Assembly (NCBI GenBank): GCA_002296525.1 | Contig: DBIA01000029.1 | Span: forward strand, 12,969 to 76,968 | Direction: 5' to 3' | Length of the DNA: 64,000 bases | From: Candidatus Neomicrothrix sp. UBA814 | GTDB taxonomy: Bacteria; Actinomycetota; Acidimicrobiia; Acidimicrobiales; Poriferisodalaceae | Shown here: in pieces, positions 52,499 to 62,032 of the stretch | How positions within the stretch are numbered: the stretch's first letter is position 1 | Layout: each line of letters opens with the position of its first letter | Program-made: the position numbers and the translations under genes | The notes under the pieces: generated by a model | Told to the model about the DNA's origin: nothing | Seen by the model: the letters and a program-made list of their open reading frames with translations, nothing else | Databases searched by the model: none

Positions 52499-53176
52499 TC
52501 AGCCACTCAGCGGTTGGCCTTTCGCATGTTCAAGAAACACAAACTCTTCGACTGGTTTTCTAGACAATTTGGAGAGCTGCTTAGGGGGGCGACCGATTGT
52601 CAGCATCGCTGCTACTGCCTCGTACGACTCAAGACCCAAAAGGTCTTGAACTGCGGGTTCTTGAGCAGCGAGGAGAGTGGTCAAAGTTCCGCCGAAACCT
52701 TCGTTTCGTGCTGCCATTAATGCGCTCCAAGCCATCGGATATACAGACGCCCCGCTCACTACTCCCACCCTGTCTAAATACTGATCCATAGAAGCAACGA
52801 CGTTCAGATCGACAACAACAATGCAGACAACTGGCACCTTGTCGAGATGTTCAAACATAGGTATTGCGATCGGTAATGATTCATCCGCAGCTGCTTCTTC
52901 GATATTCACTGAAGTTGGAGTCACCGACTGCCAATACACCTCACCAGCTTTGGTTTGAGCAGCAGCCACCCTCATAGGAGACCAGCACAATTCGCCAAGA
53001 GACTTCTTTGTCTCCTCATCACGAATGACTATGACTTTCCAACCTTGACGATTGCCGCCGTTCGGTGCGAAACGTGCTGTATCGAAAATTCGGTACAACA
53101 CATCATCAGGTACAGGGTCGTCAGTAAATTCCCTCGCAGCAAATGTGGTTCTCGCTACATCGACAAAATCCATCAC
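52499..53176 (-). CDS. Nitroreductase family protein (paralogue A)
   Basis: A 225-residue nitroreductase-fold protein. It has RTTFAAREFTDDPVPDDVLYRIFDTARFAPNGGNRQGW (FMN-binding segment), then KKSLGELC, and the C-terminal EGFGGTLTTLLAAQEPAVQDLLGLE. It is clearly a paralogue of the protein at 55742-56416, which shares nearly the same N-terminal block. It lies 6 bp after a CoA-transferase gene, probably in one transcript. Confidence 0.85.
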   Translation of the reverse strand: MMDFVDVARTTFAAREFTDDPVPDDVLYRIFDTARFAPNGGNRQGWKVIVIRDEETKKSLGELCWSPMRVAAAQTKAGEVYWQSVTPTSVNIEEAAADESLPIAIPMFEHLDKVPVVCIVVVDLNVVASMDQYLDRVGVVSGASVYPMAWSALMAARNEGFGGTLTTLLAAQEPAVQDLLGLESYEAVAAMLTIGRPPKQLSKLSRKPVEEFVFLEHAKGQPLSG

Positions 53177-53182
53177 AAAACC

Positions 53183-54367
53183 TCAAACCACTCGATCCGA
53201 ACGTAAATCATTGATATCCGATGAACTGAACCCAAGCTCGACAAGTAACTCGTCTGTATGTTCCCCAAGTTCGGGAGATCTGTGACGGATGGTCCCTGGA
53301 CTCGCGGTCATCGAAACAGGAAACTGGCTTATTGGAATATCTTTGACGGCCGTAGGGTAGGAAATACGTTCTAAAAATCCCAATGACTCCACGTGAGGGT
53401 GGTCAAGAGTTTCCTGCGGTTTCAGAACGGGGGCACCCGGGATTTTTAGTTCTGCGAGTGCCGACAACACCTCCTCAGTTGATTTATCCGCACACCAATC
53501 CGACATCACTCCACAAATTTCATGTCGATGGTTGCCTCGCCCCTCGTCATCTTGAAATCTCGGGTCATCTGCTAGCTCAGGTCGACCCACGAGTTTGGCC
53601 CAACGTGCGAACTGATAATTCCCGATCACCGACACCAGCACCAACCCATCCTGCGTAACGAAAGTGTCAGATGGAGCAGCTGTTTGCCCTTGATTGTGTG
53701 AAGCCTCCCGATCGATCTGAAGTTGATCCTGTTCAATGAGGGTCGCGTTCGCAATAGTCATCGCGGTTTTTAACAATGCCCCTTCAAGTTCTTGCCCCTC
53801 ACCAGTGAGATCACGATGTCGCAGCGCGGCAAGTGTGGCCATCGCAAGCAATGAGCCAGTGCAGAAATCCACATACGGAGTCGAGTTGCGAGTCGGCTGC
53901 CCCTCAGGCCCAGTCATGTGCATTGCGCCTGACATTGCTTGCGCTAGACCATCAAAGCCGACTCGATCGCTAAACGGCCCCCCGGAACCAAAGCAGGTGA
54001 CCGTGGAAACAATGATGTCTTCCTTAATTTTTTTAAGCGACTCATAATCCAAACCCATTTGCTTTCTGGTTTCGGGCGGCAGATTAGCTACAACCACATC
54101 CGCAGTTTCGATCAGAGAATTCATGATTTCTCGACCCTCAGGCTTCATTGGATTCAAGGTAAAACTTCTCTTATTTCGCCCCACCTGTAGAAAGAGCGCA
54201 CCTTGACCATCGGGGGTCACCGGAGTGGTCCAGCGGTCTTCCCCGCCATCAATTCTCTCGATACGTATCACATCGGCGCCGAGATCACCCAGGATGGTTG
54301 CAGCGAACGGCCCCGCGATAAATCGACCGAAATCCAACACGCGAATTCCGTCTAACACCCCCGCCAT
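53183..54367 (-). CDS. CaiB/BaiF family CoA transferase (class III)
   Basis: A class III CoA-transferase of 394 residues that moves CoA between acyl groups. It starts GVLDGIRVLDFGRFIAGPFAATILGDLGADVIRIE, the family's hallmark N-terminus, and contains GRNKRSFTLNPMKPEGRE and VGFDGLAQAMSGAMHMTG. The catalytic aspartate is in PYVDFCTGSLLAM. Start 54367 is selected because GGAGG lies 5 bp upstream on the minus strand. It would activate a carboxylic acid for further breakdown, perhaps together with the neighbouring nitroreductase. Confidence 0.92.
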   Translation of the reverse strand: MAGVLDGIRVLDFGRFIAGPFAATILGDLGADVIRIERIDGGEDRWTTPVTPDGQGALFLQVGRNKRSFTLNPMKPEGREIMNSLIETADVVVANLPPETRKQMGLDYESLKKIKEDIIVSTVTCFGSGGPFSDRVGFDGLAQAMSGAMHMTGPEGQPTRNSTPYVDFCTGSLLAMATLAALRHRDLTGEGQELEGALLKTAMTIANATLIEQDQLQIDREASHNQGQTAAPSDTFVTQDGLVLVSVIGNYQFARWAKLVGRPELADDPRFQDDEGRGNHRHEICGVMSDWCADKSTEEVLSALAELKIPGAPVLKPQETLDHPHVESLGFLERISYPTAVKDIPISQFPVSMTASPGTIRHRSPELGEHTDELLVELGFSSSDINDLRSDRVV

Positions 54368-54473
54368 CAGGACCTCCCCAAACAAAACGTAAGCCCGACG
54401 ATAGTTAGATTTTCGGAAGTCAGTTGGCCGTAACTATTTCTCAAAGCAAATTGAGGTACTCGAGCAAGGCGTT

Positions 54474-55682
54474 GTGTGTGGGGGTTTCAACCCGTCGACC
54501 CCTATGTTGGAACCCAAATTGAGGGCAGACTTTGAGCCGAAAGGGGGGTTGGGTAATTTGCTGAGTTCCTTTGATGAGTTCTACATACATCAGACGTCAC
54601 GCCCCATAGCTACCCCGGCTACAAGTGACCGAAATGCCTACGACCGCTCATTTTTCAATGGCTATACAGCAGATGGATATCTCTATTTTGGGATTAGTTC
54701 TGCTCGCTACCCGAACCTGGGTATCCAAGACTGTGCGTTAACCATTGCTGTCGAAAATGAGCAGCACTCCTTTCATGGCTCACGAAGAGCACCTGATGAT
54801 CCGATCGATATGAGCACTGGACCGTTCCGCATCGAAATTCAAGAAGCTATGAAAACATTGCGGGTTGTCCTTGATGAAAATGAAACCGGCATTAGTGCGA
54901 ACCTTGTATGGATCCCAAGAACAGCACATTTTGCCGAAGACCATCAGATACTCACCCCTCAACAAATAGGTCGGTGGATGACGTCGACTCGCATGAACCA
55001 GTTCGGGTTCTGGCAAGGCGAACTTCGGCTTCCCAACAAGACAATCACGATTGACCCCGAAAGGACTTACGGGACCAAAGACCGATCATGGGGCATTCGC
55101 CCTGTCGGAGACCCCGCCCCACCTGGAGCTCCAACTATCCCTAAAGGACTCAAATTTTTTTGGGCGCCCTTGCATTGGTCAGACCACGTCACCCACATGG
55201 CGCTCTTCGAAGGAGACAATGACGAAGTTTGGCATTGGGATGGCTTTCGCCTCCCCGCCTACCCCGATGCTTCACAAATACCGGGCATCGAAGATCCAGA
55301 AATCGAACGACTCGCCTCAGTCGACCACGAATTCACTTGGGCACCGGGTACGCGCAGAGTGTCGGGAGGACAGCTCATTTTGGGGCGCGCAAACTTTGCC
55401 CCAATCGAGGTGGAAATTGAACCAATGAAGACGATTCTGATGAAGGGCATGGGATACGGCCACCCCGAATGGGGTCATGGCTATTGGAAAGGTGAATTAG
55501 CTACATCTGGTGAAAGCTGGGACATAACCGAAATCGACCCCGTCGCTCCGGAAAATATTCATATCCAAGAAGTAGTGAAAGTTCGCAGCGGCTCTGCTGA
55601 AGGTGTAGGCGTATTGGAACAACTGGTCGTGGGCCCTTATCCAAGATACGGATTCAAAAAATTCTTTGATGCTGCCACGTGA
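54474..55682 (+). CDS. DUF7064/DUF7065 (AttH-like) beta-protein
   Basis: A 402-residue, beta-rich protein. It has the segment RTYGTKDRSWGIRPVG, typical of the lipocalin-like domain pair DUF7064/DUF7065. Also visible are FYIHQTSRPIATP near the start and GYGHPEWGHGYWKGEL near the end. These proteins occur near steroid/aromatic catabolic genes in Actinobacteria, but have no known activity. The start may be GTG 54474 or ATG 54504. It lies divergent from the CoA-transferase gene and 59 bp before nitroreductase B. Confidence 0.65.
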   Translation: MCGGFNPSTPMLEPKLRADFEPKGGLGNLLSSFDEFYIHQTSRPIATPATSDRNAYDRSFFNGYTADGYLYFGISSARYPNLGIQDCALTIAVENEQHSFHGSRRAPDDPIDMSTGPFRIEIQEAMKTLRVVLDENETGISANLVWIPRTAHFAEDHQILTPQQIGRWMTSTRMNQFGFWQGELRLPNKTITIDPERTYGTKDRSWGIRPVGDPAPPGAPTIPKGLKFFWAPLHWSDHVTHMALFEGDNDEVWHWDGFRLPAYPDASQIPGIEDPEIERLASVDHEFTWAPGTRRVSGGQLILGRANFAPIEVEIEPMKTILMKGMGYGHPEWGHGYWKGELATSGESWDITEIDPVAPENIHIQEVVKVRSGSAEGVGVLEQLVVGPYPRYGFKKFFDAAT

Positions 55683-55741
55683 AGTAACCCATGAATGAAA
55701 GAGCGCTGCATGTAGCGCCTTGCTCGTGAAAGTATGAGGAC

Positions 55742-56416
55742 ATGGAACTTTATGAAGTCATGCGCACCACTTTCGCAGCCCGAGATTTCACCGACGATGA
55801 GCTGCCTGATGAAACTCTTTACCGCATTTTAGACAACGCTCGCTTTGCTCCTAGTGGCGGTAACCGGCAGGGCGGAAAAGTCATAGTCGTCAAAAATCCA
55901 GAGACCAAGAAGGCACTCGGTCAACTATGTCTTCCCCAACTGCGGGTTTACGGAGAACAGCGCCGTAATGGTGAAAGCCCCTGGCAGAGCGTCCACCCAA
56001 CAGGTATCGACGTCGACAACGTCTGGAATGATGAGTCGATACCAGCCGTTATACCTATGTTTGAAGACCTCTCACTAACGCCAACGGTATTGGTGGTTGC
56101 TGTTGATCTTGGAGTAGTCGCATCCTTAGATAAAGACCTTGACCGGGTTGGGGTCATTAGCGGTGGCTCGATCTACCCAATGGCCTGGAACATACTCCTC
56201 GGCGCACGCAATGAAGGCTTCGGAGGGACTCTCACCACTCTGATAGCCGCTCAAGAAGCTAAAGCTCAAGAACTCCTCGGCCTTGAACCGCACGTAGCGG
56301 TTGCAGCTCTTCTCACTATTGGTAAACCAAAAAAACAATTGACCAAACTCACACGTAAAAAAGTTGAGGAGTTCACCACTGTCGATCGAGCCGATGGACC
56401 GGCATTTACTGGCTGA
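55742..56416 (+). CDS. Nitroreductase family protein (paralogue B)
   Basis: A 224-residue paralogue of the 52499-53176 protein. It has MRTTFAARDFTDDELPDETLYRILDNARFAPSGGNRQGG, then RVGVISGGSIYPMAWNILLGARNEGFGGTLTTLIAAQE and VAALLTIGKPKKQLTKL. The overall match is strong at both ends, so the two arose by duplication. A different surface around the SNxQ-like loop could change substrate. It converges with the AidB-like gene. Confidence 0.87.
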   Translation: MELYEVMRTTFAARDFTDDELPDETLYRILDNARFAPSGGNRQGGKVIVVKNPETKKALGQLCLPQLRVYGEQRRNGESPWQSVHPTGIDVDNVWNDESIPAVIPMFEDLSLTPTVLVVAVDLGVVASLDKDLDRVGVISGGSIYPMAWNILLGARNEGFGGTLTTLIAAQEAKAQELLGLEPHVAVAALLTIGKPKKQLTKLTRKKVEEFTTVDRADGPAFTG

Positions 56417-56422
56417 TAGAAA

Positions 56423-58045
56423 TCATGCCTGGTTGATGGGCACTGCTCTTCGGGAAATGTGATCCAAGTTGCAGCTTTCTGACAAGGTCCCAAACAACCA
56501 GCCGTGGTCACCAGCGATACGAGAAGACAAATAGGCGTCACTTACGGAAGGGTCGCCATGTTCGACCATCAAAGTCGCAGCCCACGTGGTTGCAAGCTTT
56601 TCAATTATTCGCCGAGCATCCACCTCCGCTAACGGCTGCGCCAAATCTGAACGAATCTGATCTATACGCGTATCTATTGCTGAATCTCGACCGCGAGACC
56701 GCTCAAGCTCATTAAGAAACGCATCAACGCTTTCAGGGTTCCGCGAGACCGCTCTCCCAATGTCTAAAGCAATGACATTGCCAGCACCCTCCCAAATGGC
56801 GTTCAAAGGAGCTTCACGATACAAGCGGGGCATGATTGAGTCTTCAACGTATCCGTTACCACCGACACACTCCAAGGACTCACGCACGACTGGGTTTGAT
56901 TGTTTGGTGAGCCAATATTTTGCGATGGGCGTAGCTAGGCGCGCGAATGCGCGTTCGTGTTCATCAATCTCCATCCGTTCGTGAGCGCCTGAAAGCCGAG
57001 TAATCATCAACGTCGCCGCCTCTACCTCAATCTCGAGATCAGCTAGGACGTTTTGCATCAGCGGTTTATCTATCAAGGTACTTCCAAAAGCATCACGGTT
57101 AGCGACGTGCCAGCCCGCTTGGCTCACCGCTTGACGCATAAGAGACACTCCCCAGTTCGCAACATCCAACCGAGTTGCATGCACCATGTCGATAATGGTT
57201 GGAACGCCGCGCCCTTCTTCACCCACGATCCAAGCCAAGGTGTTATCGAACTCCAATTCAGCGGAAGCATTAGAACGATTTCCGAGCTTGTCTTTCAATC
57301 TCATAAATCGAAGAGAATTTCGCGTGCCATCAGGCAACACACGAGGAACAAGAAAACAAGACATTCCCTTTGGTGCGTAAGCCAAAACCAGAAACGCGTC
57401 GCACATAGGAGCAGACGTAAACCACTTATGTCCTTCAAGGCGGTATTGCCCTCCGGAAATCGGTGTTGCCGTACTTGTGTTGGCCCGCACATCTGAGCCG
57501 CCTTGTTTTTCGGTCATTCCCATCCCTAACAGGAGGCCCGATTTTTGATCTGGTGCTTTGAGGTGCGGGTCGTAGCTCCTGGTAACGGTGAGCGGTTCCC
57601 AAATCTCATATAACTCGGGTTGATGTCTCAAAGCCACGAGAGCACCGGAAGTCATAGACGTAGGGCAGCCATGGCCCATCTCTACTTGAGTAATTAACCC
57701 CATCAACGCGTTACGAGTTACATATGCACCATCGCCGGCTGGTTGCTCATAGCGCATGCAATGGATCCCAGACTCCACGGCAAGTCCCAACATCGAGTGA
57801 TAGGCGGGATGGAATTCGACCTCATCAATTCGCTCTCCGAACGGGTCATGAGTGTGCAAAATCGGAACGTTTTTATTGGCTAACCGCCCCCACTCTCTGA
57901 TTTCTTCGCTCCCAACTCGCTCACCGAAGTTTTCCAACAGCGCAATATCCCCACCCTCTCGACTTACCGCATCCGAAAGCACTGGGTCGGCCGAAAAAAT
58001 ATTGTAAGAAGCAAGGGGACCTGGTTGGTTATCCGAGGATGACAT
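56423..58045 (-). CDS. AidB-like acyl-CoA dehydrogenase
   Basis: An acyl-CoA-dehydrogenase-fold flavoprotein of 540 residues. Motifs are MGMTEKQGGSDVRANTS, GHKWFTSAPMCDAFLVLA, RLKDKLGNRSNASAELEFD, VGGNGYVEDSIMPRLYREAPLNAIWEGAGNV. These are the classical AidB blocks, including the MCDAF loop and the 'NS.WEG.GNV' helix. E. coli AidB has weak isovaleryl-CoA dehydrogenase activity and is part of the adaptive response. Here it could be either a stress protein or a catabolic dehydrogenase. Confidence 0.9.
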   Translation of the reverse strand: MSSSDNQPGPLASYNIFSADPVLSDAVSREGGDIALLENFGERVGSEEIREWGRLANKNVPILHTHDPFGERIDEVEFHPAYHSMLGLAVESGIHCMRYEQPAGDGAYVTRNALMGLITQVEMGHGCPTSMTSGALVALRHQPELYEIWEPLTVTRSYDPHLKAPDQKSGLLLGMGMTEKQGGSDVRANTSTATPISGGQYRLEGHKWFTSAPMCDAFLVLAYAPKGMSCFLVPRVLPDGTRNSLRFMRLKDKLGNRSNASAELEFDNTLAWIVGEEGRGVPTIIDMVHATRLDVANWGVSLMRQAVSQAGWHVANRDAFGSTLIDKPLMQNVLADLEIEVEAATLMITRLSGAHERMEIDEHERAFARLATPIAKYWLTKQSNPVVRESLECVGGNGYVEDSIMPRLYREAPLNAIWEGAGNVIALDIGRAVSRNPESVDAFLNELERSRGRDSAIDTRIDQIRSDLAQPLAEVDARRIIEKLATTWAATLMVEHGDPSVSDAYLSSRIAGDHGWLFGTLSESCNLDHISRRAVPINQA

Positions 58046-58157
58046 GGCTCTAAACTAGCCAGAAGGATGTTCGACAGGACAATGAACGAACTAACGACTA
58101 CCTTTCGATAGAGCACGCCAATGGCATCTATACGATTTGCCTAAATAGGGGGAATGA

Positions 58158-59027
58158 GTGAAATACGTAGCACCATCTTCGGTAGAGGAAGCAACATCGC
58201 TGCTTTCCTCTTCGCCGTCCGCACAGGTGTTCGCTGGAGCAACGGACGTTGTTCCCCAACTTCGATCGGGAAGAACAGCACCTGAAGTCTTAGTCGACCT
58301 AAAAAAAATCAAAGAACTAGTTGAGGTAAATAGTGACGGCGATAAATGGACGGTCGGGGCTGCTACACCGACGGCTTACCTCACAGAAGACGAATCCTTT
58401 AGCCATGAATTCCCGGGTTTATCTGAAGCCGCTGGGCTGATTGGATCAGACCAAATTCAAAATCGGTCGAGCCTGGGCGGGAATTTGTGCAACGCCTCAC
58501 CAGCGGCAGACTCAGTACCTGCGATGGTGGTCAATGGAGTTCGAGCTGTAGTAGCAGGCCCAAATGGCACCCGTGTACTTGATGTCTCAGAAGTCGTTAC
58601 TGGGCCTGGACAAACAACGCTTGACGACGACGAATTCATTGTGGAATTCGAAATCGACAAAATGCCCAACCGAAGCGGCGATGCCTACCTGCGCATGACT
58701 CCTAGAACCGAAATGGATATCGCAGTTGTAGGAGCAGGAGCTCGAGTAACACTCGCTGACGACGGCAGTATTGAACAAGCTGTTCTTGCTCTAGGGGCTG
58801 TAGCCCCAACGGTTGTCCGGATTCCTGATGCAGAGCAGGCACTTTTAGGTTCCACTGCTGATGAAGAAACTTTGAATGCTGTCGCAGCGGCAGCAAGTGC
58901 AGCTTGCAACCCGATTGACGACAAGCGCGGCACCGTCGAGTACCGCAAACAGGTAGCAGGCGTCTTGGCGAAACGAGCGGTCGTTATCGCAATTGAACGA
59001 GCAGAACAAAGAAACGGATCAAACTAA
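58158..59027 (+). CDS. CoxM-type FAD subunit of molybdenum hydroxylase
   Basis: The FAD-binding electron-transfer subunit, 289 residues. It has VFAGATDVVPQLRSGR (FAD pyrophosphate loop, near residues 29-45) and QIQNRSSLGGNLCNASPAADSVP (second FAD motif). The C-terminus has DDKRGTVEYRKQVAGVLAKRAV, as in CoxM/CutM. GTG 58158 follows a GGGGGA ribosome site by 5 bp. Its stop overlaps the [2Fe-2S] subunit gene by one base. First of a four-gene operon. Confidence 0.92.
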   Translation: MKYVAPSSVEEATSLLSSSPSAQVFAGATDVVPQLRSGRTAPEVLVDLKKIKELVEVNSDGDKWTVGAATPTAYLTEDESFSHEFPGLSEAAGLIGSDQIQNRSSLGGNLCNASPAADSVPAMVVNGVRAVVAGPNGTRVLDVSEVVTGPGQTTLDDDEFIVEFEIDKMPNRSGDAYLRMTPRTEMDIAVVGAGARVTLADDGSIEQAVLALGAVAPTVVRIPDAEQALLGSTADEETLNAVAAAASAACNPIDDKRGTVEYRKQVAGVLAKRAVVIAIERAEQRNGSN

Positions 59028-59503
59028 TGCCGCGAACTCATATCACCACGGTCATAAATGGCGACGAGACCGAATTTCTTACCGAAGACAGCACCTCGTT
59101 ACTAAACGCTCTCCGAGACGAAGTTGGTCTAACGGGAGCTAAAGAAGGATGCGGAACCGGCGATTGCGGTGCCTGCTCCATCCTTGTTGATGACAGGGTC
59201 AATTGTGCATGTCTAATGTTTGCCCCTGAAGCGGATGGAACTGTAATTGTCACAGTGGAAGGACTCGCTGATTCTGGCGAACTCCACCCCCTACAACAAT
59301 GCTTCCTTGAGGGCGCAGCTCTTCAATGTGGGATCTGCACACCGGGGTTCCTTATGGCAGCGAAAGCCCTGCTGGACAAAAACCCGGATCCGACTGAAAC
59401 AGAAATTCGATACGCCCTGGCCGGCAATCTGTGCCGGTGCACTGGATACGACAAAATTATTCGCGCTGTTCAAGAAGCAGCAAGAGAAATGAGGGGTCAG
59501 TAA
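59027..59503 (+). CDS. CoxS-type [2Fe-2S] subunit of molybdenum hydroxylase
   Basis: The iron-sulfur subunit, 158 residues. The N-terminal plant-type ferredoxin domain has EGCGTGDCGACSIL and the helical domain has LQCGICTPGFLMAAKALL and CRCTGYDKII, giving both [2Fe-2S] clusters. The length matches CoxS/CutS. It overlaps the FAD subunit (1 bp) and the molybdopterin subunit (1 bp at 59503). Confidence 0.95.
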   Translation: MPRTHITTVINGDETEFLTEDSTSLLNALRDEVGLTGAKEGCGTGDCGACSILVDDRVNCACLMFAPEADGTVIVTVEGLADSGELHPLQQCFLEGAALQCGICTPGFLMAAKALLDKNPDPTETEIRYALAGNLCRCTGYDKIIRAVQEAAREMRGQ

Positions 59504-61755
59504 TGGCTATAACTGAAGAAAACCCTGGTTACAAATGGGTCGGAACGCGACCCGTACGACCTGACGGCGTAGAAAAAGTCACCGGGAAAGCCCGGTTCGG
59601 CGCTGACCTTATCCTGCCTGGGATGCTGCACGGCAAGGTCGTGCGATCACCTCATGCTCATGCTCGTATCGTGTCTATCGACACGAGCGCTGCTGAATCT
59701 ATGGAGGGCGTCAAAGCAGTAATCACCGGAGCAGACTTCCCTGATTTGGCAGCAAATGGTGCCCACCCAAGTGAGATTGACGTAGCTAACAACACCATCG
59801 CCCGCGACAAGGTGTTGTATGAAGGTCATGTCGTAGCTGCTGTAGCCGCGATCACTCGTGAGCAAGCCGAAGCAGCTGCTAAAGCCGTGACAGTGACATA
59901 CGAAGTGTTGCCGCACGTCCTGACAGTTGACGAAGCGATGGCTGATGATGCTCCCTTACTACACGACGCAATGATCACTAAAGGAGTTGACCCAGCTCCC
60001 GAAGAACCGTCAAACATTGCGAGCAAGATTCTTCATGAGCGAGGCGATCTCGATCAGGGTTTCGGTGAAGCAGATTCGGTTGTTGAACGAGAATTCACAA
60101 CAAAACCAGTCCATCAGGGTTATATCGAACCCCACGCGGCGGTCGCCGACGCTAACACCGACGGTAGGGCGCACATCTGGTGCTCATCACAAGGCCATTT
60201 CCAAATGAGGGCTTACACGGCGACAGTGTTGGGAGTTTCTCCCGGCACTCTTAAAGTCACGGCCGCTGAAATTGGTGGCGGTTTCGGAGGTAAAACCGTT
60301 ATTTATCTCGAGCCGTTAGCTGTTCGTTTGTCCCAGCGAGCTGGTCGACCTGTCAAGCTAGTGATGGACCGAGATGAAGTTTTTCGTGCTACCGGTCCCA
60401 CATCTGGAACCCGTATCAAAGTCAAAATGGGCGTTTCCAAAGACGGGAAAATAACCGCAGCAGAAGTGTGGATGGCCTATGAAGCAGGTGCCTACGCCGG
60501 CTCTCCGGTGGGCGCAGCAGGAATGACTGCAATTGCTTGTTACGACATTCCGAACTTTGTAGTCGAAGGATACGACGTTGTTTGCAACAAGCCCCGAGTC
60601 GCCGCGTATCGTGCGCCCGGTGCTCCCATGGCCGCGTTCGCAGTTGAGTCAGTTCTTGACGAACTAGCTCGAAACATTGAAATGGATCCAATCGACATCC
60701 GTCTAGCAAACGCAGCTGTTGAAGGAACCCAAGCGTCTTATGGTCCTAAATTCCCTCGAATTGGCTTTGTCGAAACGCTTGAAGCCATCAAAGAGCACCC
60801 CAACTACACCGCTGACCTGGGGCCAAACCAAGGACGCGGTGTCGCCGCTGGCTTTTGGTTTAACGCGGGCATGATGTCCAGTGCAACTGTTCATATCAAC
60901 GAAAACGGAACAGCGACTGTAGTGACAGGATCCCCAGATATTGGTGGCAGCCGCCAGTCAATGGCGTTGATGGCTGCCGAAGAGTTGGGAATTCCCTATG
61001 AGTCGATCAAACCCGTAGTGGCTGATACCGAAACGGTCGGCTTCAATGACGTAACAGGGGGGAGCAGAGTAACTCTGGCTACAGGTGCCGCTGTTGTTGA
61101 CGCGTGCCGTCTCATAGTAGAAGACCTACGAGGACGCGCCGCGAAAACATGGGACGTTGAAGTTGACCAGGTCGAGTGGGTCGACGGTCAGGCGCAGCAC
61201 GTTGACGGCGCGCAACCGCCGCTCTCTCTAAATGACTTAGCAGCCAAGTCCGGAAGAACCGGTGGACCGATATCAGCTAACGCGTCACTCAATTCCCGTG
61301 GCGTTGGAGCAGGTTTCTCGACTCAATTGTGCGATGTTGAAGTTGACCCAGAAACCGGGGTGACGAAAGTGGTTCGTTATCTCACAGCGCAAGACGCAGG
61401 ACGTGCCATCAGTCCCGATTACGTAGAGGGACAAATGCAAGGTGGTGTGGTCCAAGGAATCGGCTGGGCGCTCAATGAGGAATACATCCATGACACCGAA
61501 GGCGTCATGGAAAACCCGAGCTTCCTTGACTACCGAATACCAGTTGCTTCAGATCTGCCAATGATTGATTGCGCCATCGTCGAAGTGCCGAACCCGGCGC
61601 ATCCTTATGGAGTGCGCGGCGTAGGAGAGGTTGGGATAGTTCCCCCAATGGCTGCTGTAGGTAACGCAATTCACGATGCCGTAGATGTACGGATGACCGA
61701 ATTACCAATGTCGCCGATCAAAGTTCTCGAAGCGTTGAACGAAAACGACGGCTAA
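59503..61755 (+). CDS. CoxL-type molybdopterin subunit of molybdenum hydroxylase
   Basis: The catalytic subunit, 750 residues. It starts VGTRPVRPDGVEKVTGKARFGADL and has the Mo-domain motifs GGGFGGKTVIYLEPLA and AAYRAPGAPMAAFAVES, and catalytic E709 in GVGEVGIVPP. The active-site loop reads AYRAPGA. This is neither the CO-dehydrogenase form I AYRCSFR nor the form II AYRGAGR, so it is a hydroxylase of some organic substrate, not CO. ATG 59503 is chosen because the upstream frame overlaps the CoxS gene and ATG sits exactly at its stop. Genes for MoaD-like protein and MFS follow. Confidence 0.92.
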   Translation: MAITEENPGYKWVGTRPVRPDGVEKVTGKARFGADLILPGMLHGKVVRSPHAHARIVSIDTSAAESMEGVKAVITGADFPDLAANGAHPSEIDVANNTIARDKVLYEGHVVAAVAAITREQAEAAAKAVTVTYEVLPHVLTVDEAMADDAPLLHDAMITKGVDPAPEEPSNIASKILHERGDLDQGFGEADSVVEREFTTKPVHQGYIEPHAAVADANTDGRAHIWCSSQGHFQMRAYTATVLGVSPGTLKVTAAEIGGGFGGKTVIYLEPLAVRLSQRAGRPVKLVMDRDEVFRATGPTSGTRIKVKMGVSKDGKITAAEVWMAYEAGAYAGSPVGAAGMTAIACYDIPNFVVEGYDVVCNKPRVAAYRAPGAPMAAFAVESVLDELARNIEMDPIDIRLANAAVEGTQASYGPKFPRIGFVETLEAIKEHPNYTADLGPNQGRGVAAGFWFNAGMMSSATVHINENGTATVVTGSPDIGGSRQSMALMAAEELGIPYESIKPVVADTETVGFNDVTGGSRVTLATGAAVVDACRLIVEDLRGRAAKTWDVEVDQVEWVDGQAQHVDGAQPPLSLNDLAAKSGRTGGPISANASLNSRGVGAGFSTQLCDVEVDPETGVTKVVRYLTAQDAGRAISPDYVEGQMQGGVVQGIGWALNEEYIHDTEGVMENPSFLDYRIPVASDLPMIDCAIVEVPNPAHPYGVRGVGEVGIVPPMAAVGNAIHDAVDVRMTELPMSPIKVLEALNENDG

Positions 61756-61763
61756 CGCCCGTC

Positions 61764-62009
61764 ATGGCACAAGTTCATTTTTCCGCGGGCCTTCGCGAAT
61801 TGACCGGAGGTGCCGCGCACGTGGAAGTGGGCGCCTCCACCGTCCGGGGCCTCATTAGTGCTTTAGACGAAATGTTTCCAGGCATAGGCGCTCGACTATC
61901 AGAAGCTTCCTCCGTCGCAATAGATGGTGAAATTTTTACCGATGCCGAATATGAATCAGTGTCCGATAATGCCGAAGTTCACTTTCTAGATATTTTTCAA
62001 GGTGGTTAA
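61764..62009 (+). CDS. MoaD/ThiS-family sulfur carrier
   Basis: An 81-residue ubiquitin-fold protein ending in the FQGG di-glycine tail needed for thiocarboxylation, with a VHFSAGLREL start and VEVGASTVRGLISALDEMFPG middle. It lies 8 bp after the molybdopterin subunit gene. It probably supplies sulfur for molybdopterin synthesis or another sulfur-transfer step. Being encoded inside a molybdenum-hydroxylase operon suggests co-induction. Confidence 0.85.
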   Translation: MAQVHFSAGLRELTGGAAHVEVGASTVRGLISALDEMFPGIGARLSEASSVAIDGEIFTDAEYESVSDNAEVHFLDIFQGG

Positions 62010-62032
62010 AAAAGCAACTCCTACGTCCGAAA

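Noticed and set aside
59431..59502. Upstream start for the CoxL-type subunit
   Set aside because: It would overlap the [2Fe-2S] subunit by 73 bp, while ATG 59503 abuts its stop and gives the normal family N-terminus.
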